Positions 26,174 to 37,665 are shown, counted from the first letter of the stretch. The stretch: DNA of 45,462 bases from an uncultured Clostridium sp. (GCA_900547035.1 URFM01000026.1:1-45462); one strand, 5' to 3'. Numbers and translations: made by a program. The notes: generated by a model from the sequence alone, not told the origin.

Positions 26174-27220
26174 ATGGCATTGGAATTGGATGAACGCAAA
26201 GTTACCATATTGAAAGCAATCATCAAGACCTATTTGGAAACAGGTGAGCCTGTGGGTTCCAGAACCATATCCAAGAGTCTGGACATCAAGCTGAGTTCCG
26301 CTACCATTCGAAATGAGATGTCGGATTTGGAGGAGATGGGCTACATCATCCAGCCTCACACATCCGCAGGACGGATCCCGTCGGATAAAGGATACCGGTT
26401 CTATGTGGATCAGATTGTTCTGGAAAAAGACACGGAAGTAACGGAATTTAAGGACATGATGGTTCAAAAGGTAGATAAGCTTGAGCTGGTATTAAAGCGG
26501 ATGGCTCAGATGCTGGCGGCTAACACCAACTACGCGGCCATGATCAGCGGTCCTGCCTATCATAAGACGAAGCTGAAATTCATCCAGCTTTCAAAGATGG
26601 AAGAGGGAAAGCTTCTGGCGGTTATTGTAGTGGAAGGCAATATTATTAAAAACGCCGTTATCGATGTCAGTGAAAGACTGACGAACGAACAGCTGCTGAA
26701 TCTGAACATTCTGCTGAACAGCAGCCTTAATGGACTGACTATTGAGGAGATTAATCTTGATGTAATCAGCAAACTGAAAGTAGACGCTGGAATTCACAGC
26801 CGGGTGATTGATTTAGTGCTGAATGAAGTGGCGGAAGCTATTCGGGCAGGCAGCGAGGATCTTCAGATTTATACCAGCGGAGCTACTAATATTTTCAAGT
26901 ATCCGGAGCTGACAGAAGGTGAGAAAGCCAGTCAGCTGATCGGAACCCTGGAGCACAATGAGGTGCTGAAAGAATTTGTGACAGAAGCCAATGAAAACGC
27001 GGACAGCGAGTCCGGCATTCAGGTATATATCGGTGATGAAACGCCGGTGCAGGCCATGAAGGACTGCAGCGTGGTAACCGCCAATTATGATTTGGGGGGC
27101 GGTCTGCGGGGAACGGTGGGAATCATCGGACCGAAGCGGATGGACTACGAGAAGGTTCTGAGTATTCTTCAGAATCTGATGAAGCAGCTGGACGGCGCGT
27201 TTAATAAGGATGAAAGGTGA
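26174..27220 (+). CDS. hrcA: Heat-inducible repressor HrcA, 348 aa
   Basis: HrcA binds CIRCE and represses class I heat-shock genes; its folding depends on GroEL. The N-terminal winged helix includes YLETGEPVGSRTISK and LSSATIRNEMSDLEEMGYI (about residues 16-60), followed by QPHTSAGRIPSDKGYR. The dimerisation and inserted domains follow to a C-terminal GIIGPKRMDYEKV motif. Length is typical. It is the first gene of the operon, 26 bp after CIRCE, and so autoregulated. GrpE starts 7 bp after its stop. Confidence 0.98.
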   Translation: MALELDERKVTILKAIIKTYLETGEPVGSRTISKSLDIKLSSATIRNEMSDLEEMGYIIQPHTSAGRIPSDKGYRFYVDQIVLEKDTEVTEFKDMMVQKVDKLELVLKRMAQMLAANTNYAAMISGPAYHKTKLKFIQLSKMEEGKLLAVIVVEGNIIKNAVIDVSERLTNEQLLNLNILLNSSLNGLTIEEINLDVISKLKVDAGIHSRVIDLVLNEVAEAIRAGSEDLQIYTSGATNIFKYPELTEGEKASQLIGTLEHNEVLKEFVTEANENADSESGIQVYIGDETPVQAMKDCSVVTANYDLGGGLRGTVGIIGPKRMDYEKVLSILQNLMKQLDGAFNKDER

Positions 27221-27226
27221 TAGACA

Positions 27227-27892
27227 GTGAACAGCGAAGATATGAAAAAAGAGGAGCAGCAGGCCCCAGAGCAAAAGGATGTTCAGCAGACCGCTGCCGG
27301 GGATGAAAAAGAGAATAAGCCGGAGGGGGCGGAAACTTCCGCAAAAGAGCAGACAAATTCAGGCGATTCTGAACAGACTGCCGGACAGGAAACGGATGGA
27401 AAGGAAGAAGAAAGCGGTTCCCAGGAAAAGAAGGGATTTTTCAAAAAGAAAAAGGACCCGAGAGATGAAAAGATTGAGGAACTGACAGACCGGGTAAAAC
27501 GTCAGATGGCGGAGTTTGAAAACTTCCGCAAGCGGACGGAAAAAGAAAAATCCACCATGTATGAAATGGGCGCCCGGGATATGATTGAGAAAATTCTCCC
27601 CATTATCGACAATTTTGAGCGGGGCCTGGCCACCATACCGGAGGATGCCAAGGAAACGCCCTTTGCCGAGGGTATGGAGAAGATTTATAAACAGCTGCAG
27701 AAAACCATGGAGGATGCCGGAGTAAAGGTCATCGAGGCAGTGGGGAAGGAATTTGACCCCAACCTGCATAATGCGGTAATGCATGTGGAGGATGAAAGCT
27801 TGGGTGAAAACGTTGTGGCAGAGGAGCTCTTAAAGGGCTATACCTACCGGGACAGCGTGGTAAGGCACAGCATGGTAAAAGTGGCAAATTAG
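27227..27892 (+). CDS. grpE: Nucleotide exchange factor GrpE, 221 aa
   Basis: GrpE releases ADP from DnaK. A long, charged, low-complexity N-terminal region (about 1-75, rich in Glu, Lys and Gln) precedes the coiled-coil (about 80-140, RVKRQMAEFENFRKRTEKEK). The C-terminal beta domain contains GVKVIEAVGKEFDPNLHNAV. The GTG start at 27227 follows AAAGGTGA. It lies between hrcA and dnaK in the usual Firmicutes order. Confidence 0.97.
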   Translation: MNSEDMKKEEQQAPEQKDVQQTAAGDEKENKPEGAETSAKEQTNSGDSEQTAGQETDGKEEESGSQEKKGFFKKKKDPRDEKIEELTDRVKRQMAEFENFRKRTEKEKSTMYEMGARDMIEKILPIIDNFERGLATIPEDAKETPFAEGMEKIYKQLQKTMEDAGVKVIEAVGKEFDPNLHNAVMHVEDESLGENVVAEELLKGYTYRDSVVRHSMVKVAN

Positions 27893-27954
27893 CAGCCTCA
27901 GGCTGTTGATCTGATAGATGACATATCACATTTCACTGATAGATTCCAGAATAA

Positions 27955-29838
<1,884 letters not shown>

Positions 29839-29863
29839 AATAGACAATCGGTTCAGAAAACTC

Positions 29864-29911
29864 ATATGCCGGACTTTTGCAGTCCGGCATATGGCTGGTT
29901 CAGGAAATGAT
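29864..29911 (+). repeat. Hairpin-forming repeat between dnaK and dnaJ
   Basis: CATATGCCGGACT and AGTCCGGCATATG are perfect 13-bp arms around TTTGC. They are flanked by two GGTTCAG motifs that resemble family A ends. There is no T-run, so it may slow or partly end transcription, or protect or process the mRNA, between dnaK and dnaJ. Confidence 0.6.
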
Positions 29912-29928
29912 AAAGAGGTAGAAACAAC

Positions 29929-31074
29929 ATGGCAGAGAGTAAAAGAGATTACTATGAGGTTCTGGGTGTTCCCAAAACTGCCGATGAGGAAACTCTGAAA
30001 AAAGCATATCGGGCTCTGGCCAAAAAGTATCACCCCGATGCTAATCCGGGCAACAAGGAGGCAGAGGCCAAATTTAAAGAGGCTTCCGAGGCGTACAGTG
30101 TCTTAAGCGATCCTCAGAAGCGTCAGCAGTATGATCAGTTCGGCCATGCTGCATTTGACCCGGGCGCAGGCGGCGGCGGAGCCGGAGGCTTTGGAGGCTT
30201 CGACTTCTCCGGCGATATGGGCGATATTTTTGGCGATATTTTTGGAGATCTCTTCGGAACAGGCCGTTCTTCCAGAAGAAGCAACGGACCTATGCGGGGT
30301 GCCAATGTGCGTACATCGGTACGCATCTCCTTTGAGGAAGCGATATTTGGCTGCGAGAAGGAAATCGAGATTAATTTCAAGGAAACCTGCGCAAGCTGTC
30401 ACGGAACAGGAGCAAAGGCGGGAACTTCCCCCCAAACCTGTCCCAAGTGCAACGGCAAGGGTAAAATTATGTATACCCAGCAGTCCTTCTTTGGTCAGGT
30501 CCAGAATGTTCAGACCTGTCCGGAATGTGGAGGCAGCGGCCGGGTAATCAAAGAGCGCTGTCCGGACTGCTATGGTACCGGCTATAAGACGGTGCGCAAG
30601 AAATTCAAAGTCAGTATTCCTGCCGGAATTGATAATGGACAGAGCATCCGTATGGCAGGGGGAGGAGAGCCCGGTACAAATGGCGGTGAGCGGGGCGACC
30701 TGCTGGTAGAGGCAGTGGTATCCCAACATCCCATTTTTAAACGCCAGGATACCAGCATTTATTCTACCGTGCCGATTTCCTTTGCCAAGGCTGCCCTGGG
30801 CGGCCCTATCCGGATTAAGACTGTGGATGGTGAGGTGGAGTACGAGGTGCGTCCAGGTACTCAGACCGATACCAAGGTGCGCCTGAAAGGCAAGGGTGTG
30901 CCTTCTTTAAGAAACCGCAATGTGCGCGGCGACCACTATGTAACTTTGGTGGTCCAGGTTCCGGAGCGGATGACTCAGGCCCAGAAGGACGCCTTGCGCA
31001 AGTTCGACGAAGCAATGAACGGAGTTTCCTCCGGAGAAACGGAGAAACCGAAAAGAAAAGGACTTTTTAAATAA
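29929..31074 (+). CDS. dnaJ: Chaperone DnaJ (Hsp40), 381 aa
   Basis: DnaJ delivers substrates to DnaK and stimulates its ATPase. The J domain (about 1-70) carries HPD in [12 protein letters not shown] Gly/Phe-rich region (about 75-110) follows. The zinc domain (about 145-225) has four CxxCxGxG-type repeats: [24 protein letters not shown] and CPDCYGTG. The C-terminal substrate-binding domains end near residue 365. It is full-length type I DnaJ. The start follows AAAGAGGTAG. It is the last gene of the operon. Confidence 0.98.
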   Translation: MAESKRDYYEVLGVPKTADEETLKKAYRALAKKYHPDANPGNKEAEAKFKEASEAYSVLSDPQKRQQYDQFGHAAFDPGAGGGGAGGFGGFDFSGDMGDIFGDIFGDLFGTGRSSRRSNGPMRGANVRTSVRISFEEAIFGCEKEIEINFKETCASCHGTGAKAGTSPQTCPKCNGKGKIMYTQQSFFGQVQNVQTCPECGGSGRVIKERCPDCYGTGYKTVRKKFKVSIPAGIDNGQSIRMAGGGEPGTNGGERGDLLVEAVVSQHPIFKRQDTSIYSTVPISFAKAALGGPIRIKTVDGEVEYEVRPGTQTDTKVRLKGKGVPSLRNRNVRGDHYVTLVVQVPERMTQAQKDALRKFDEAMNGVSSGETEKPKRKGLFK

Positions 31075-31092
31075 TATAGAACGATATTCAAC

Positions 31093-31134
31093 AAAGAGGA
31101 GCCGGCGCCAGCAGAAAGACGCCGGCTCCTCTTT
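31093..31134. terminator. Terminator after dnaJ
   Basis: AAAGAGGAGCCGGCG and CGCCGGCTCCTCTTT are perfect 15-bp arms. The downstream T-run is short. A short relic of repeat family B (GAGCACTTGGCGCC, 31141-31154) follows. Confidence 0.75.
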
Positions 31135-31227
31135 GATTGTGAGCACTTGGCGCCCTGTTCCAAAAATGTTAAGGAAAATGAAAGAAACCGCCGGCGTTTT
31201 TCGTATATAATACCAGACAGAGGTTCC

Positions 31228-32103
31228 TTATTCTTCGATGCGGCTGCTGCGAAGCCGTTCATAGTAGAAAATGTACTGCTGCATAACACCGGCATATCCC
31301 TTATAGCGGCTGAAATGGTCAGTGAGAATCTGGTCAAAAAGCCGGGATTTTGGGACTGCTCCGTACCGGGCCTCATTGTAGTATTCTCGAAGGAGAATTT
31401 TCTGAATCCAGGTATCTACGGGAAAGGCGTCAATGTGGTGAAGGCCGAAAAGACAGATGCAGTTGGCGACCTTTTTGCCGATTCCGTAAAAGCTGGTCAG
31501 ATAGTCCATGGCTTCGGAATAGGACATTGCGGTCAGGGCATTGAGGTCCAGGCGGCCGGACACCGCATCCTGGCAGAGCTGATGGATGTACTTGGCCCGG
31601 TATCCCAGCTTCAGATCCCGCAGCTCTTCCAGGCTGGCCCGGGAGAGTTCCTGAGGAGAAGGAAAGGAGTAAGCTTCGAGGTTCCAGGGATTGGAGATGG
31701 GGGCTCCGTAGCGGCGGCACAGGGTTTCCACCAGCTGACGAATGGCGGGAATGGTTTTCTGCTGAGAGATGACAAAGGTAAGAATCATTTCCCAGGGATC
31801 CTGGCGCAGGATTCGGATGCCGCAGGCACAGGAGGCGGCCTTGGAAACATAGGCATCGCCAGGGTCGGCCGAATGGCAGATGGAAACATAATCTGCAGAG
31901 CAGTCGAAGTAATTCAGCCAGAAATCCAGGTCGGCATCATCGCATTGAAAAGTAATGGCCTGACCGCTTTGGCGGATGAGAAGCAGACGGCCGCAGCTGA
32001 TGTTGAAAAATGACCCGTCCGGTCCGGGACTCATGCGGAAGCATTGACCGGAATCGGCAATTTGCCTGAGGTCCAAACAGGGAATCTGCTGTGTATAGGT
32101 CAT
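31228..32103 (-). CDS. 8-oxoguanine DNA glycosylase, OGG1-like, 291 aa
   Basis: The enzyme removes oxidised guanine from DNA and nicks the backbone. It has an N-terminal OGG domain (about 1-95) and a helix-hairpin-helix-GPD domain (about 100-285). The hairpin is YGIGKKVANCICLFGL, with catalytic lysine K211; the conserved aspartate D230 is in FPVDTWI. FVISQQKTIPAI matches the family motif after the first helix. It belongs to the OGG1 branch rather than MutM or archaeal Ogg2. The start follows AAAGGAA. It is transcribed toward the dnaJ terminator. Confidence 0.92.
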   Translation of the reverse strand: MTYTQQIPCLDLRQIADSGQCFRMSPGPDGSFFNISCGRLLLIRQSGQAITFQCDDADLDFWLNYFDCSADYVSICHSADPGDAYVSKAASCACGIRILRQDPWEMILTFVISQQKTIPAIRQLVETLCRRYGAPISNPWNLEAYSFPSPQELSRASLEELRDLKLGYRAKYIHQLCQDAVSGRLDLNALTAMSYSEAMDYLTSFYGIGKKVANCICLFGLHHIDAFPVDTWIQKILLREYYNEARYGAVPKSRLFDQILTDHFSRYKGYAGVMQQYIFYYERLRSSRIEE

Positions 32104-32230
32104 GGGTAAGAATTCCTTTCTGTGCGTCTGGCTTGGGCCAGAACGGATACCTCATCAGTGTAGTGCAGGAGACGAAAAATGTCAAATCAGGGAACTGTTA
32201 TGATGTAATGAAGCGAAAAAGGAGTTGCGG

Positions 32231-32818
32231 ATGAAGAGAATTGGACAGAGCATAAAAACATTTTTTCTGGCCGTCGGGACGGCGGCGCTGGTAACAGCCG
32301 CGCCCCTGGGCGTTTACGGGGCGGAGAAAGGCCCGGGAGCAGCGATGAAGCCAGCGGTAAACGGAGTCAGCATCTATGTCAGCAAAAAAGGCAGTACCCT
32401 GACCTTAAGCCAGTACGGAAGAGTGATTGGCAAATGGTCCGCCAAGCTGGGGCGGGAGTCCGCCACAGGGGATAAGAAGCAGCAGGGAGATGAAATTACC
32501 CCTTCCGGAAAGTTCTATGTGTGTACGAAAAATGATAAAAGCCAGTATTACCTGGCTTTGGGGTTGTCTTATCCCGGCATAGAGGACGCCCAGAGGGGGC
32601 TGGAGGACGGTCTGATTACCCAGGAACAGTATCAGGCCATTGTGGACGCCAATGAGGCGGGAGTCCAGCCGCCGTGGAATACGGCCCTGGGCGGAGCCAT
32701 TGAGATTCACGGGGAGCAGGGCGGAGAGACCGCCGGCTGCATCGCCATGACCAATGAGGTGATGGATGTGCTCTGGGAATACTGCAATGTTGGGGTTCCG
32801 GTGACCATTGGACCGTAA
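32231..32818 (+). CDS. L,D-transpeptidase (YkuD domain), exported, 195 aa
   Basis: This family makes 3-3 cross-links in peptidoglycan or attaches proteins to it. A signal peptide (about 1-32, ending GVYGAEK) precedes the YkuD domain (about 46-195). The catalytic motif is IEIHGEQGGETAGCIAM with H160 and C170. The usual Arg after the Cys-Ile is Ala here. ATG at 32231 follows AAAAAGGAG; the TTG six bases upstream abuts that site. It appears to be monocistronic. Confidence 0.9.
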   Translation: MKRIGQSIKTFFLAVGTAALVTAAPLGVYGAEKGPGAAMKPAVNGVSIYVSKKGSTLTLSQYGRVIGKWSAKLGRESATGDKKQQGDEITPSGKFYVCTKNDKSQYYLALGLSYPGIEDAQRGLEDGLITQEQYQAIVDANEAGVQPPWNTALGGAIEIHGEQGGETAGCIAMTNEVMDVLWEYCNVGVPVTIGP

Positions 32819-32845
32819 AAAGTGCGAAAACCTTTCTGCCTCCAC

Positions 32846-32874
32846 TTGACATTTATAAAAGATACAGATAAAAT
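32846..32874 (+). promoter_or_regulatory. Promoter of the T-box-pheST operon
   Basis: TTGACA (32846-32851) and TAAAAT (32869-32874) are 17 bp apart. Confidence 0.75.
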
Positions 32875-32891
32875 GTACCTTAGATTCTAAA

Positions 32892-33194
32892 AAGGAAATC
32901 ACAAAGGCGCTGAAGATGCCCCAGTAGAGTTCTGTTTCCCGTCAGAGAGCGAGGACCACCGGCTGAAAGTCCCCGCAGGTTCAGACAGAATGTCGAAATT
33001 CTCATCGGAGCCGCGCAGGTGAAGTTTCCGTTTCGGCTTGGAAAGGCCGAGAAGGGAAAGGTAGCCTGTGACGTCAGGCACACGTTACGTGCAAAGAAGC
33101 GCCCGGCGCGAAAGAGCCGGGAACCAGGGTGGTACCGCGGGAGATCTGGCCCGTCCCTTTGTGCAGGAAGCTGCACCAAGGGACGGGTTTTTTT
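32892..33194 (+). promoter_or_regulatory. T-box riboswitch (tRNA-Phe sensing) upstream of pheST
   Basis: The leader reads uncharged tRNA. The conserved T-box sequence GGGTGGTACCGCGG (33127-33140) forms the antiterminator that pairs with the tRNA 3' end. A candidate specifier TTC (Phe, 32999-33001) lies in GAAATTCTC on the 3' side of stem I. The terminator (33150-33194) competes with the antiterminator: CCCGTCCCTT/AAGGGACGGG with inner GTGCAG/CTGCAC, then seven T. Uncharged tRNA-Phe should raise pheST expression. Confidence 0.93.
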
Positions 33195-33258
33195 GTTACG
33201 AGCACTTGACGAGGTCTTTTCGAGCCTAGTGCGGAGCATTGTTACGAGCACTTAGCGC
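33193..33258. repeat. Palindromic repeat family B, between T-box and pheS
   Basis: It begins in the T-run of the terminator: TTGTTACGAGCACTTGACG, then GAGGTCTTTTCGAGCCTAG, then a second GTTACGAGCACTTAGCG (33241-33257). GCACT and AGTGC pair around the middle. The same order of blocks occurs at 41494-41602. Confidence 0.7.
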
Positions 33259-33299
33259 CCCGCCTGATTCCATCCAAAATAGAGAGAAAAGGAGAAGCC

Positions 33300-34319
33300 A
33301 TGAAAGAGCAGTTAGAGAAAATCAGAGAAGAAGCCTTAAAGCAGATTGCAGCTTCCGAGGCACTGGAAAAGCTGAACGACATCCGGGTGGCTTACCTGGG
33401 AAAAAAGGGTGAGCTGACCAACCTGTTAAAGGGAATGAAGGAAGTGGCCCCAGAGGACCGTCCTAAGGTAGGACAGATGGTAAACGACGTCCGGGCGCAG
33501 CTGGAGAGTAAACTGGAGGAGGCCAGAGCCGCTCTGGCGAAAAAAGCCAGGGAGGAGCAGCTGAAGAAAGAGGTGATTGATGTTACCCTTCCGGCCAAGA
33601 AAAATAAGGTGGGACACAGCCATCCCAACACCATCGCCAGAGAGGAAGTAGAGCGCATCTTCATCGGCATGGGATATGAGGTAATCGAGGGACCTGAGGT
33701 GGAGTACGATGAGTATAACTTCGAGAAGCTGAACATTCCCAAGGGACATCCGGCCAGAGACGAGCAGGATACCTTCTATGTCAACGACAATATCCTTCTG
33801 AGAAGCCAGACCTCCCCGGTTCAGGTGCGGACCATGGAGAAGGGAAAATTACCCATCCGGATGATTTCCCCCGGGCGCGTATTCCGCTCCGACGAGGTGG
33901 ACGCCACCCACTCCCCCTCCTTCCATCAGATTGAGGGCCTGGTGATTGATAAGAATATCACCTTTGCGGATTTGAAGGGAACCCTGGCAGAATTTGCAAA
34001 GGAGATGTTCGGACCGGAGACAAAGGTAAAATTCCGTCCCCACCACTTCCCCTTTACGGAGCCCAGCGCCGAGGTGGACGTATCCTGCTTCAAATGCGGG
34101 GGCAAGGGCTGCCGGTTCTGCAAAGGTTCCGGCTGGATTGAGATTCTGGGCTGCGGCATGGTTCATCCCCATGTGCTGGAGATGTGTAACATTGACCCGG
34201 AGGAATACACCGGCTTTGCCTTCGGCGTGGGCCTGGAGCGGATTGCCCTGTTAAAATATGAAATCGACGATATGCGTCTGCTGTATGAGAACGATATCCG
34301 TTTCCTGAAACAGTTCTAG
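33300..34319 (+). CDS. pheS: Phenylalanyl-tRNA synthetase alpha subunit, 339 aa
   Basis: PheS is the catalytic subunit of the alpha2-beta2 enzyme that charges tRNA-Phe. The N-terminal coiled-coil (about 1-90) binds tRNA. Class II motifs follow: motif 2 in [20 protein letters not shown] and motif 3 in [19 protein letters not shown] cysteine cluster, [16 protein letters not shown] (about 262-277), follows AEVDVS and is known in many bacterial PheS proteins. The start follows AAAAGGAG. It is controlled by the T-box leader and followed by pheT. Confidence 0.98.
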   Translation: MKEQLEKIREEALKQIAASEALEKLNDIRVAYLGKKGELTNLLKGMKEVAPEDRPKVGQMVNDVRAQLESKLEEARAALAKKAREEQLKKEVIDVTLPAKKNKVGHSHPNTIAREEVERIFIGMGYEVIEGPEVEYDEYNFEKLNIPKGHPARDEQDTFYVNDNILLRSQTSPVQVRTMEKGKLPIRMISPGRVFRSDEVDATHSPSFHQIEGLVIDKNITFADLKGTLAEFAKEMFGPETKVKFRPHHFPFTEPSAEVDVSCFKCGGKGCRFCKGSGWIEILGCGMVHPHVLEMCNIDPEEYTGFAFGVGLERIALLKYEIDDMRLLYENDIRFLKQF

Positions 34320-34359
34320 TGGATTTGAATTTTAAGCGTTGAGATAGGAGAAAAATAAG

Positions 34360-36783
34360 ATGAATACAGCATTATCATGGATTAAAGCATACGTTCCGGA
34401 TTTGGATGTAACGGCCCAGGAATATACCGACGCCATGACTCTGACCGGAACCAAGGTGGAAGGATATGAGTGTCTGGACAAAAATCTGGAAAACATTGTG
34501 GTAGGACAGATTAAATCCATTGAAAAACATCCGGATGCGGACAAGCTGATTGTCTGCCAGGTGGACATCGGCGAGCAGGAGCCTATTCAGATTGTGACCG
34601 GCGCTCCCAACGTGAAGGAAGGGGATAAGGTTCCGGTGGTTCTGGACGGAGGAAAGGTAGCGGGAGGACATGACGGCGGTCCCCTTCCGGAGGACGGCAT
34701 CCGGATTAAAACCGGAAAGCTGCGGGGCGTGGAGTCCCACGGTATGATGTGCTCCATCGAGGAGCTGGGGTCCAGCCGTGACATGTATCCTCTGGCACCT
34801 GAGAGCGGAATCTATATTTTGCCTCAGGACACGCCGGTGGGAGCAGATGCGGTGGAGGTTCTGGGACTGCACGATGTGGTGTTTGAGTATGAGATTACCT
34901 CCAACCGGGTGGACTGCTACAGCGTTTTGGGCATTGCCAGAGAGGCGGCTGCCACATTCCGCAAGCCCTTCTGTCCTCCGGTAGTGAAGGCTACGGGGAA
35001 TGATGAGGACATTCACGACTACCTGAAGGTTCGTGTTGAAAATACGGAGCTTTGCCCCAGATACTGCGCCAGAATGGTGAAGAACATCAAGCTGGCTCCC
35101 TCGCCTGAGTGGCTCCAGCGCCGTCTGGCTGCCAGCGGAATCCGTCCCATCAACAATCTGGTAGATATTACCAACTATATCATGGAAGAGTACGGACAGC
35201 CCATGCACGCCTTCGACTATGATACCCTGGCCGGTCACGAGATTATCGTAAAATGCGCCAAGGACGGAGATGTGTTCCAGACCCTGGACGGCCAGGAGCG
35301 GAAGCTGGACCACACGGTCCTGATGATTAACGACGGGGAAAAAGAAGTGGGAATCGCCGGAATCATGGGCGGCGAGAACTCCAAGATTACGGACAGCGTA
35401 AAGGCTATGGTATTTGAGTGCGCCTGCTTTGACGGAACCAATATCCGGCTTTCCGCCAAGAAGGTAGGACTCAGGACCGACGCCTCCGGCAAGTACGAGA
35501 AGGGCCTGGATCCCAATACCGCCGAGGAGGCGATCAACCGGGCCTGCCAGCTGGTAGAGGAACTGGGAGCCGGAGAAGTTGTGGGCGGAATCATTGATAT
35601 TTACCCTGAGAAACGGGTGGAAAAGAGGATTCCTTTTGATGCAGATAAGGTGAATCGTCTGTTGGGAACCCAGATTTCCAGGGAGGAGATGCTGGGGTAT
35701 TTTGAGAAGCTGGAGCTGGGCTTTGACCCGGAGACCAGCGAGGTGATTGCTCCCACCTGGCGTCAGGATTTGGAGCGGCCGGCGGATTTGGCGGAGGAAG
35801 TGGCCCGGTTCTTCGGCTACGACAAAATTCCAACCTCCCTGCCAAGCGGAGAGGCCACCACAGGAAAGATTTCCTACGAGATGCGGATTGAAAATGTGGC
35901 CAGAGAGACAGCGGAGTTCTGCGGCTTCTCCCAGGGCATGACTTACTCCTTTGAGAGCCCCAGGGTATTTGACAAGCTGCTGATTCCTGAGGACAGCCCC
36001 CTGCGTCAGACGGTGGAGATTTCCAACCCGCTGGGCGAAGATTTCAGCATCATGCGGACATTGCCCTTAAACGGCATTCTTACTTCCCTGGCAACCAACT
36101 ACAACCGCCGCAATAAGGATGTGAGCCTTTACGAGATGGCAAAGGTTTACCTGCCGAACGCCCTGCCGTTGACGGAGCTTCCCGACGAGCGGGTGCAGTT
36201 TACCCTGGCGTCCTACGGGGAGGGAGATTTCTTCACCATGAAGGGTGTTGTGGAGGAGTTCTTTGACCGTATCGGCATGAACGAGAAGATTCATTACAAT
36301 CCTCAGTGCGGCCGTCCTTATCTCCATCCCGGCAGAATGGCGGATATCGTTTACCGGGATACCACTATCGGCTATCTGGGCGAGCTTCATCCCCAGGTGG
36401 CGGAGAACTACAAGATTGGGGAGCGGGTTTACGTGGCGGTCATCGATCTGCCGGCGGTGATTCCATTCACTACATTTGACCGCAAGTATACAGGAATCGC
36501 CAAATTCCCGGCGGTCACCAGAGACCTCAGCATGGTTGTGCCCAAGGAGATTCTGGTAGGGCAGCTTGAGGACATGATAACCCAGAGAGGCGGAAAGATT
36601 CTGGAGAGCTATCACTTGTTTGACATTTACGAGGGTGCTCAGGTGCTGGCCGGACATAAGTCCGTTGCCTACTCCCTCACCTTCCGCGCTGCGGACCATA
36701 CCCTGGAGGAAAAAGAAATCACCGCTGTGATGAACAAGATTCTCAATGGCTTAAAGAGTATGGGGATTGAGCTGAGAGCATAA
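34360..36783 (+). CDS. pheT: Phenylalanyl-tRNA synthetase beta subunit, 807 aa
   Basis: PheT provides tRNA recognition and editing. The N-terminal OB-fold tRNA-binding domain (about 40-155) shows VGQIKSIEKHPDADKLIVCQV. The B3/B4 editing domain (about 210-390) and B5 domain (about 405-475) follow. The C-terminal FDX-ACB domain (about 710-805) includes KFPAVTRDLSMVVPKEI. The start lies 40 bp after pheS and follows GATAGGAG. Length is typical. It is the second gene of the T-box operon. Confidence 0.98.
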   Translation: MNTALSWIKAYVPDLDVTAQEYTDAMTLTGTKVEGYECLDKNLENIVVGQIKSIEKHPDADKLIVCQVDIGEQEPIQIVTGAPNVKEGDKVPVVLDGGKVAGGHDGGPLPEDGIRIKTGKLRGVESHGMMCSIEELGSSRDMYPLAPESGIYILPQDTPVGADAVEVLGLHDVVFEYEITSNRVDCYSVLGIAREAAATFRKPFCPPVVKATGNDEDIHDYLKVRVENTELCPRYCARMVKNIKLAPSPEWLQRRLAASGIRPINNLVDITNYIMEEYGQPMHAFDYDTLAGHEIIVKCAKDGDVFQTLDGQERKLDHTVLMINDGEKEVGIAGIMGGENSKITDSVKAMVFECACFDGTNIRLSAKKVGLRTDASGKYEKGLDPNTAEEAINRACQLVEELGAGEVVGGIIDIYPEKRVEKRIPFDADKVNRLLGTQISREEMLGYFEKLELGFDPETSEVIAPTWRQDLERPADLAEEVARFFGYDKIPTSLPSGEATTGKISYEMRIENVARETAEFCGFSQGMTYSFESPRVFDKLLIPEDSPLRQTVEISNPLGEDFSIMRTLPLNGILTSLATNYNRRNKDVSLYEMAKVYLPNALPLTELPDERVQFTLASYGEGDFFTMKGVVEEFFDRIGMNEKIHYNPQCGRPYLHPGRMADIVYRDTTIGYLGELHPQVAENYKIGERVYVAVIDLPAVIPFTTFDRKYTGIAKFPAVTRDLSMVVPKEILVGQLEDMITQRGGKILESYHLFDIYEGAQVLAGHKSVAYSLTFRAADHTLEEKEITAVMNKILNGLKSMGIELRA

Positions 36784-36799
36784 AAAATTGCCGCCGGGC

Positions 36800-36857
36800 A
36801 AACGCCTTAATACCATTCCATCAGGCCTTAGAAGGAATGGCGTTAGGGCGTTTTTTG
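36800..36857 (+). terminator. Terminator after pheT
   Basis: Nested arms AACGCC/GGCGTT and CATTCC/GGAATG are followed by TTTTTT. Confidence 0.85.
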
Positions 36858-36924
36858 TTGGTTCATGCAGCTGTTCAGGATAGCCCGGACTGCCGCTGCA
36901 CGTCAGAAAAAGAGGAGGAAGAAA

Positions 36925-37665
36925 ATGGAATTATTTACCTATAAGGAACTGTATGAAGAAGATGGAAAACGAATTTTGGAGGTGAATGTGCTTCCGGAGA
37001 AATACTGCAATTTTGACTGCGTATTCTGTCCCATTGGACGGTCCCCTCACAAGCCGGACGATATAGTGGAGTTTGAGCCGGCGGACCGGGCCATAGAGGA
37101 TTTGCGCATGCGCATCCGCAGCCAGAAGCCGGACCTGGTATATATCAATTCCAAGGGGGAGGCGCTGATTCACAACCGGATCTCGGATATCATCCGCGCC
37201 ATTCACGAGGAGGGAAAGCCGGTCCGCCTGCTCTCCAACGGATATCTGCTGGGCCGGGAGAAGTTTATGGCCATAGCCAATCCGTGCGAGGAAGTGATAG
37301 CGGAGATTAAGACGGCCAGAAACCAGGACTTCCGGAAACTCCAGCGCCCGGTCCAGGGGTATACCCTGGAACAGTATGTGGAGAATATCGTATCTTTTCG
37401 GGAGCAGTACCATGGAAAGCTGCTGTTTGAGGTTACTATCGTGGGCAATTACAACGACGACGCCCGGTCGGTGGAATGGCTGGAGAAAACCGTAGCCCGG
37501 ATTCATCCGGACCGCCTGATGGTGGTAGGGCTGGAAGGAGAAAAATTTCAGAAACGGCTGGGAGTCCGTCCGGAGCGGTTGGAGGAGATTGACCGGCAGC
37601 TGCAAAAGAGGCTTCTGAAAGCCAGATCCAGAAAAGCGGACGGAGGAAACAAAAACCTGTGCTGA
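36925..37665 (+). CDS. Radical SAM protein, wyosine-family-like, 246 aa
   Basis: A compact radical SAM enzyme with the [4Fe-4S] motif C28-NFD-C32-VF-C35. The sequence around it (EVNVLPEKYCNFDCVFCPIG), then INSKGEAL and LLSNGYLL, resembles the COG0731-type iron-sulfur oxidoreductases distantly related to TYW1. No C-terminal tRNA-binding or auxiliary-cluster domain is present, and the substrate is unknown. The start at 36925 follows AGAGGAGGAA; the frame is open 20 codons further upstream without a better site. The PNP promoter overlaps its last codons. Confidence 0.88.
   Translation: MELFTYKELYEEDGKRILEVNVLPEKYCNFDCVFCPIGRSPHKPDDIVEFEPADRAIEDLRMRIRSQKPDLVYINSKGEALIHNRISDIIRAIHEEGKPVRLLSNGYLLGREKFMAIANPCEEVIAEIKTARNQDFRKLQRPVQGYTLEQYVENIVSFREQYHGKLLFEVTIVGNYNDDARSVEWLEKTVARIHPDRLMVVGLEGEKFQKRLGVRPERLEEIDRQLQKRLLKARSRKADGGNKNLC

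Noticed and set aside
31147..32013. 288-codon plus-strand frame opposite the OGG-type gene
   Set aside because: The minus-strand frame has clear catalytic motifs; this one has none.
33193..33258. CRISPR-like array, because similar short repeats recur
   Set aside because: Copies are few, scattered across the window and have no regular spacers; no cas genes are present.
34375..35313. Long minus-strand open frame inside pheT
   Set aside because: It is an antisense shadow of pheT with no recognisable domain or ribosome-binding site.
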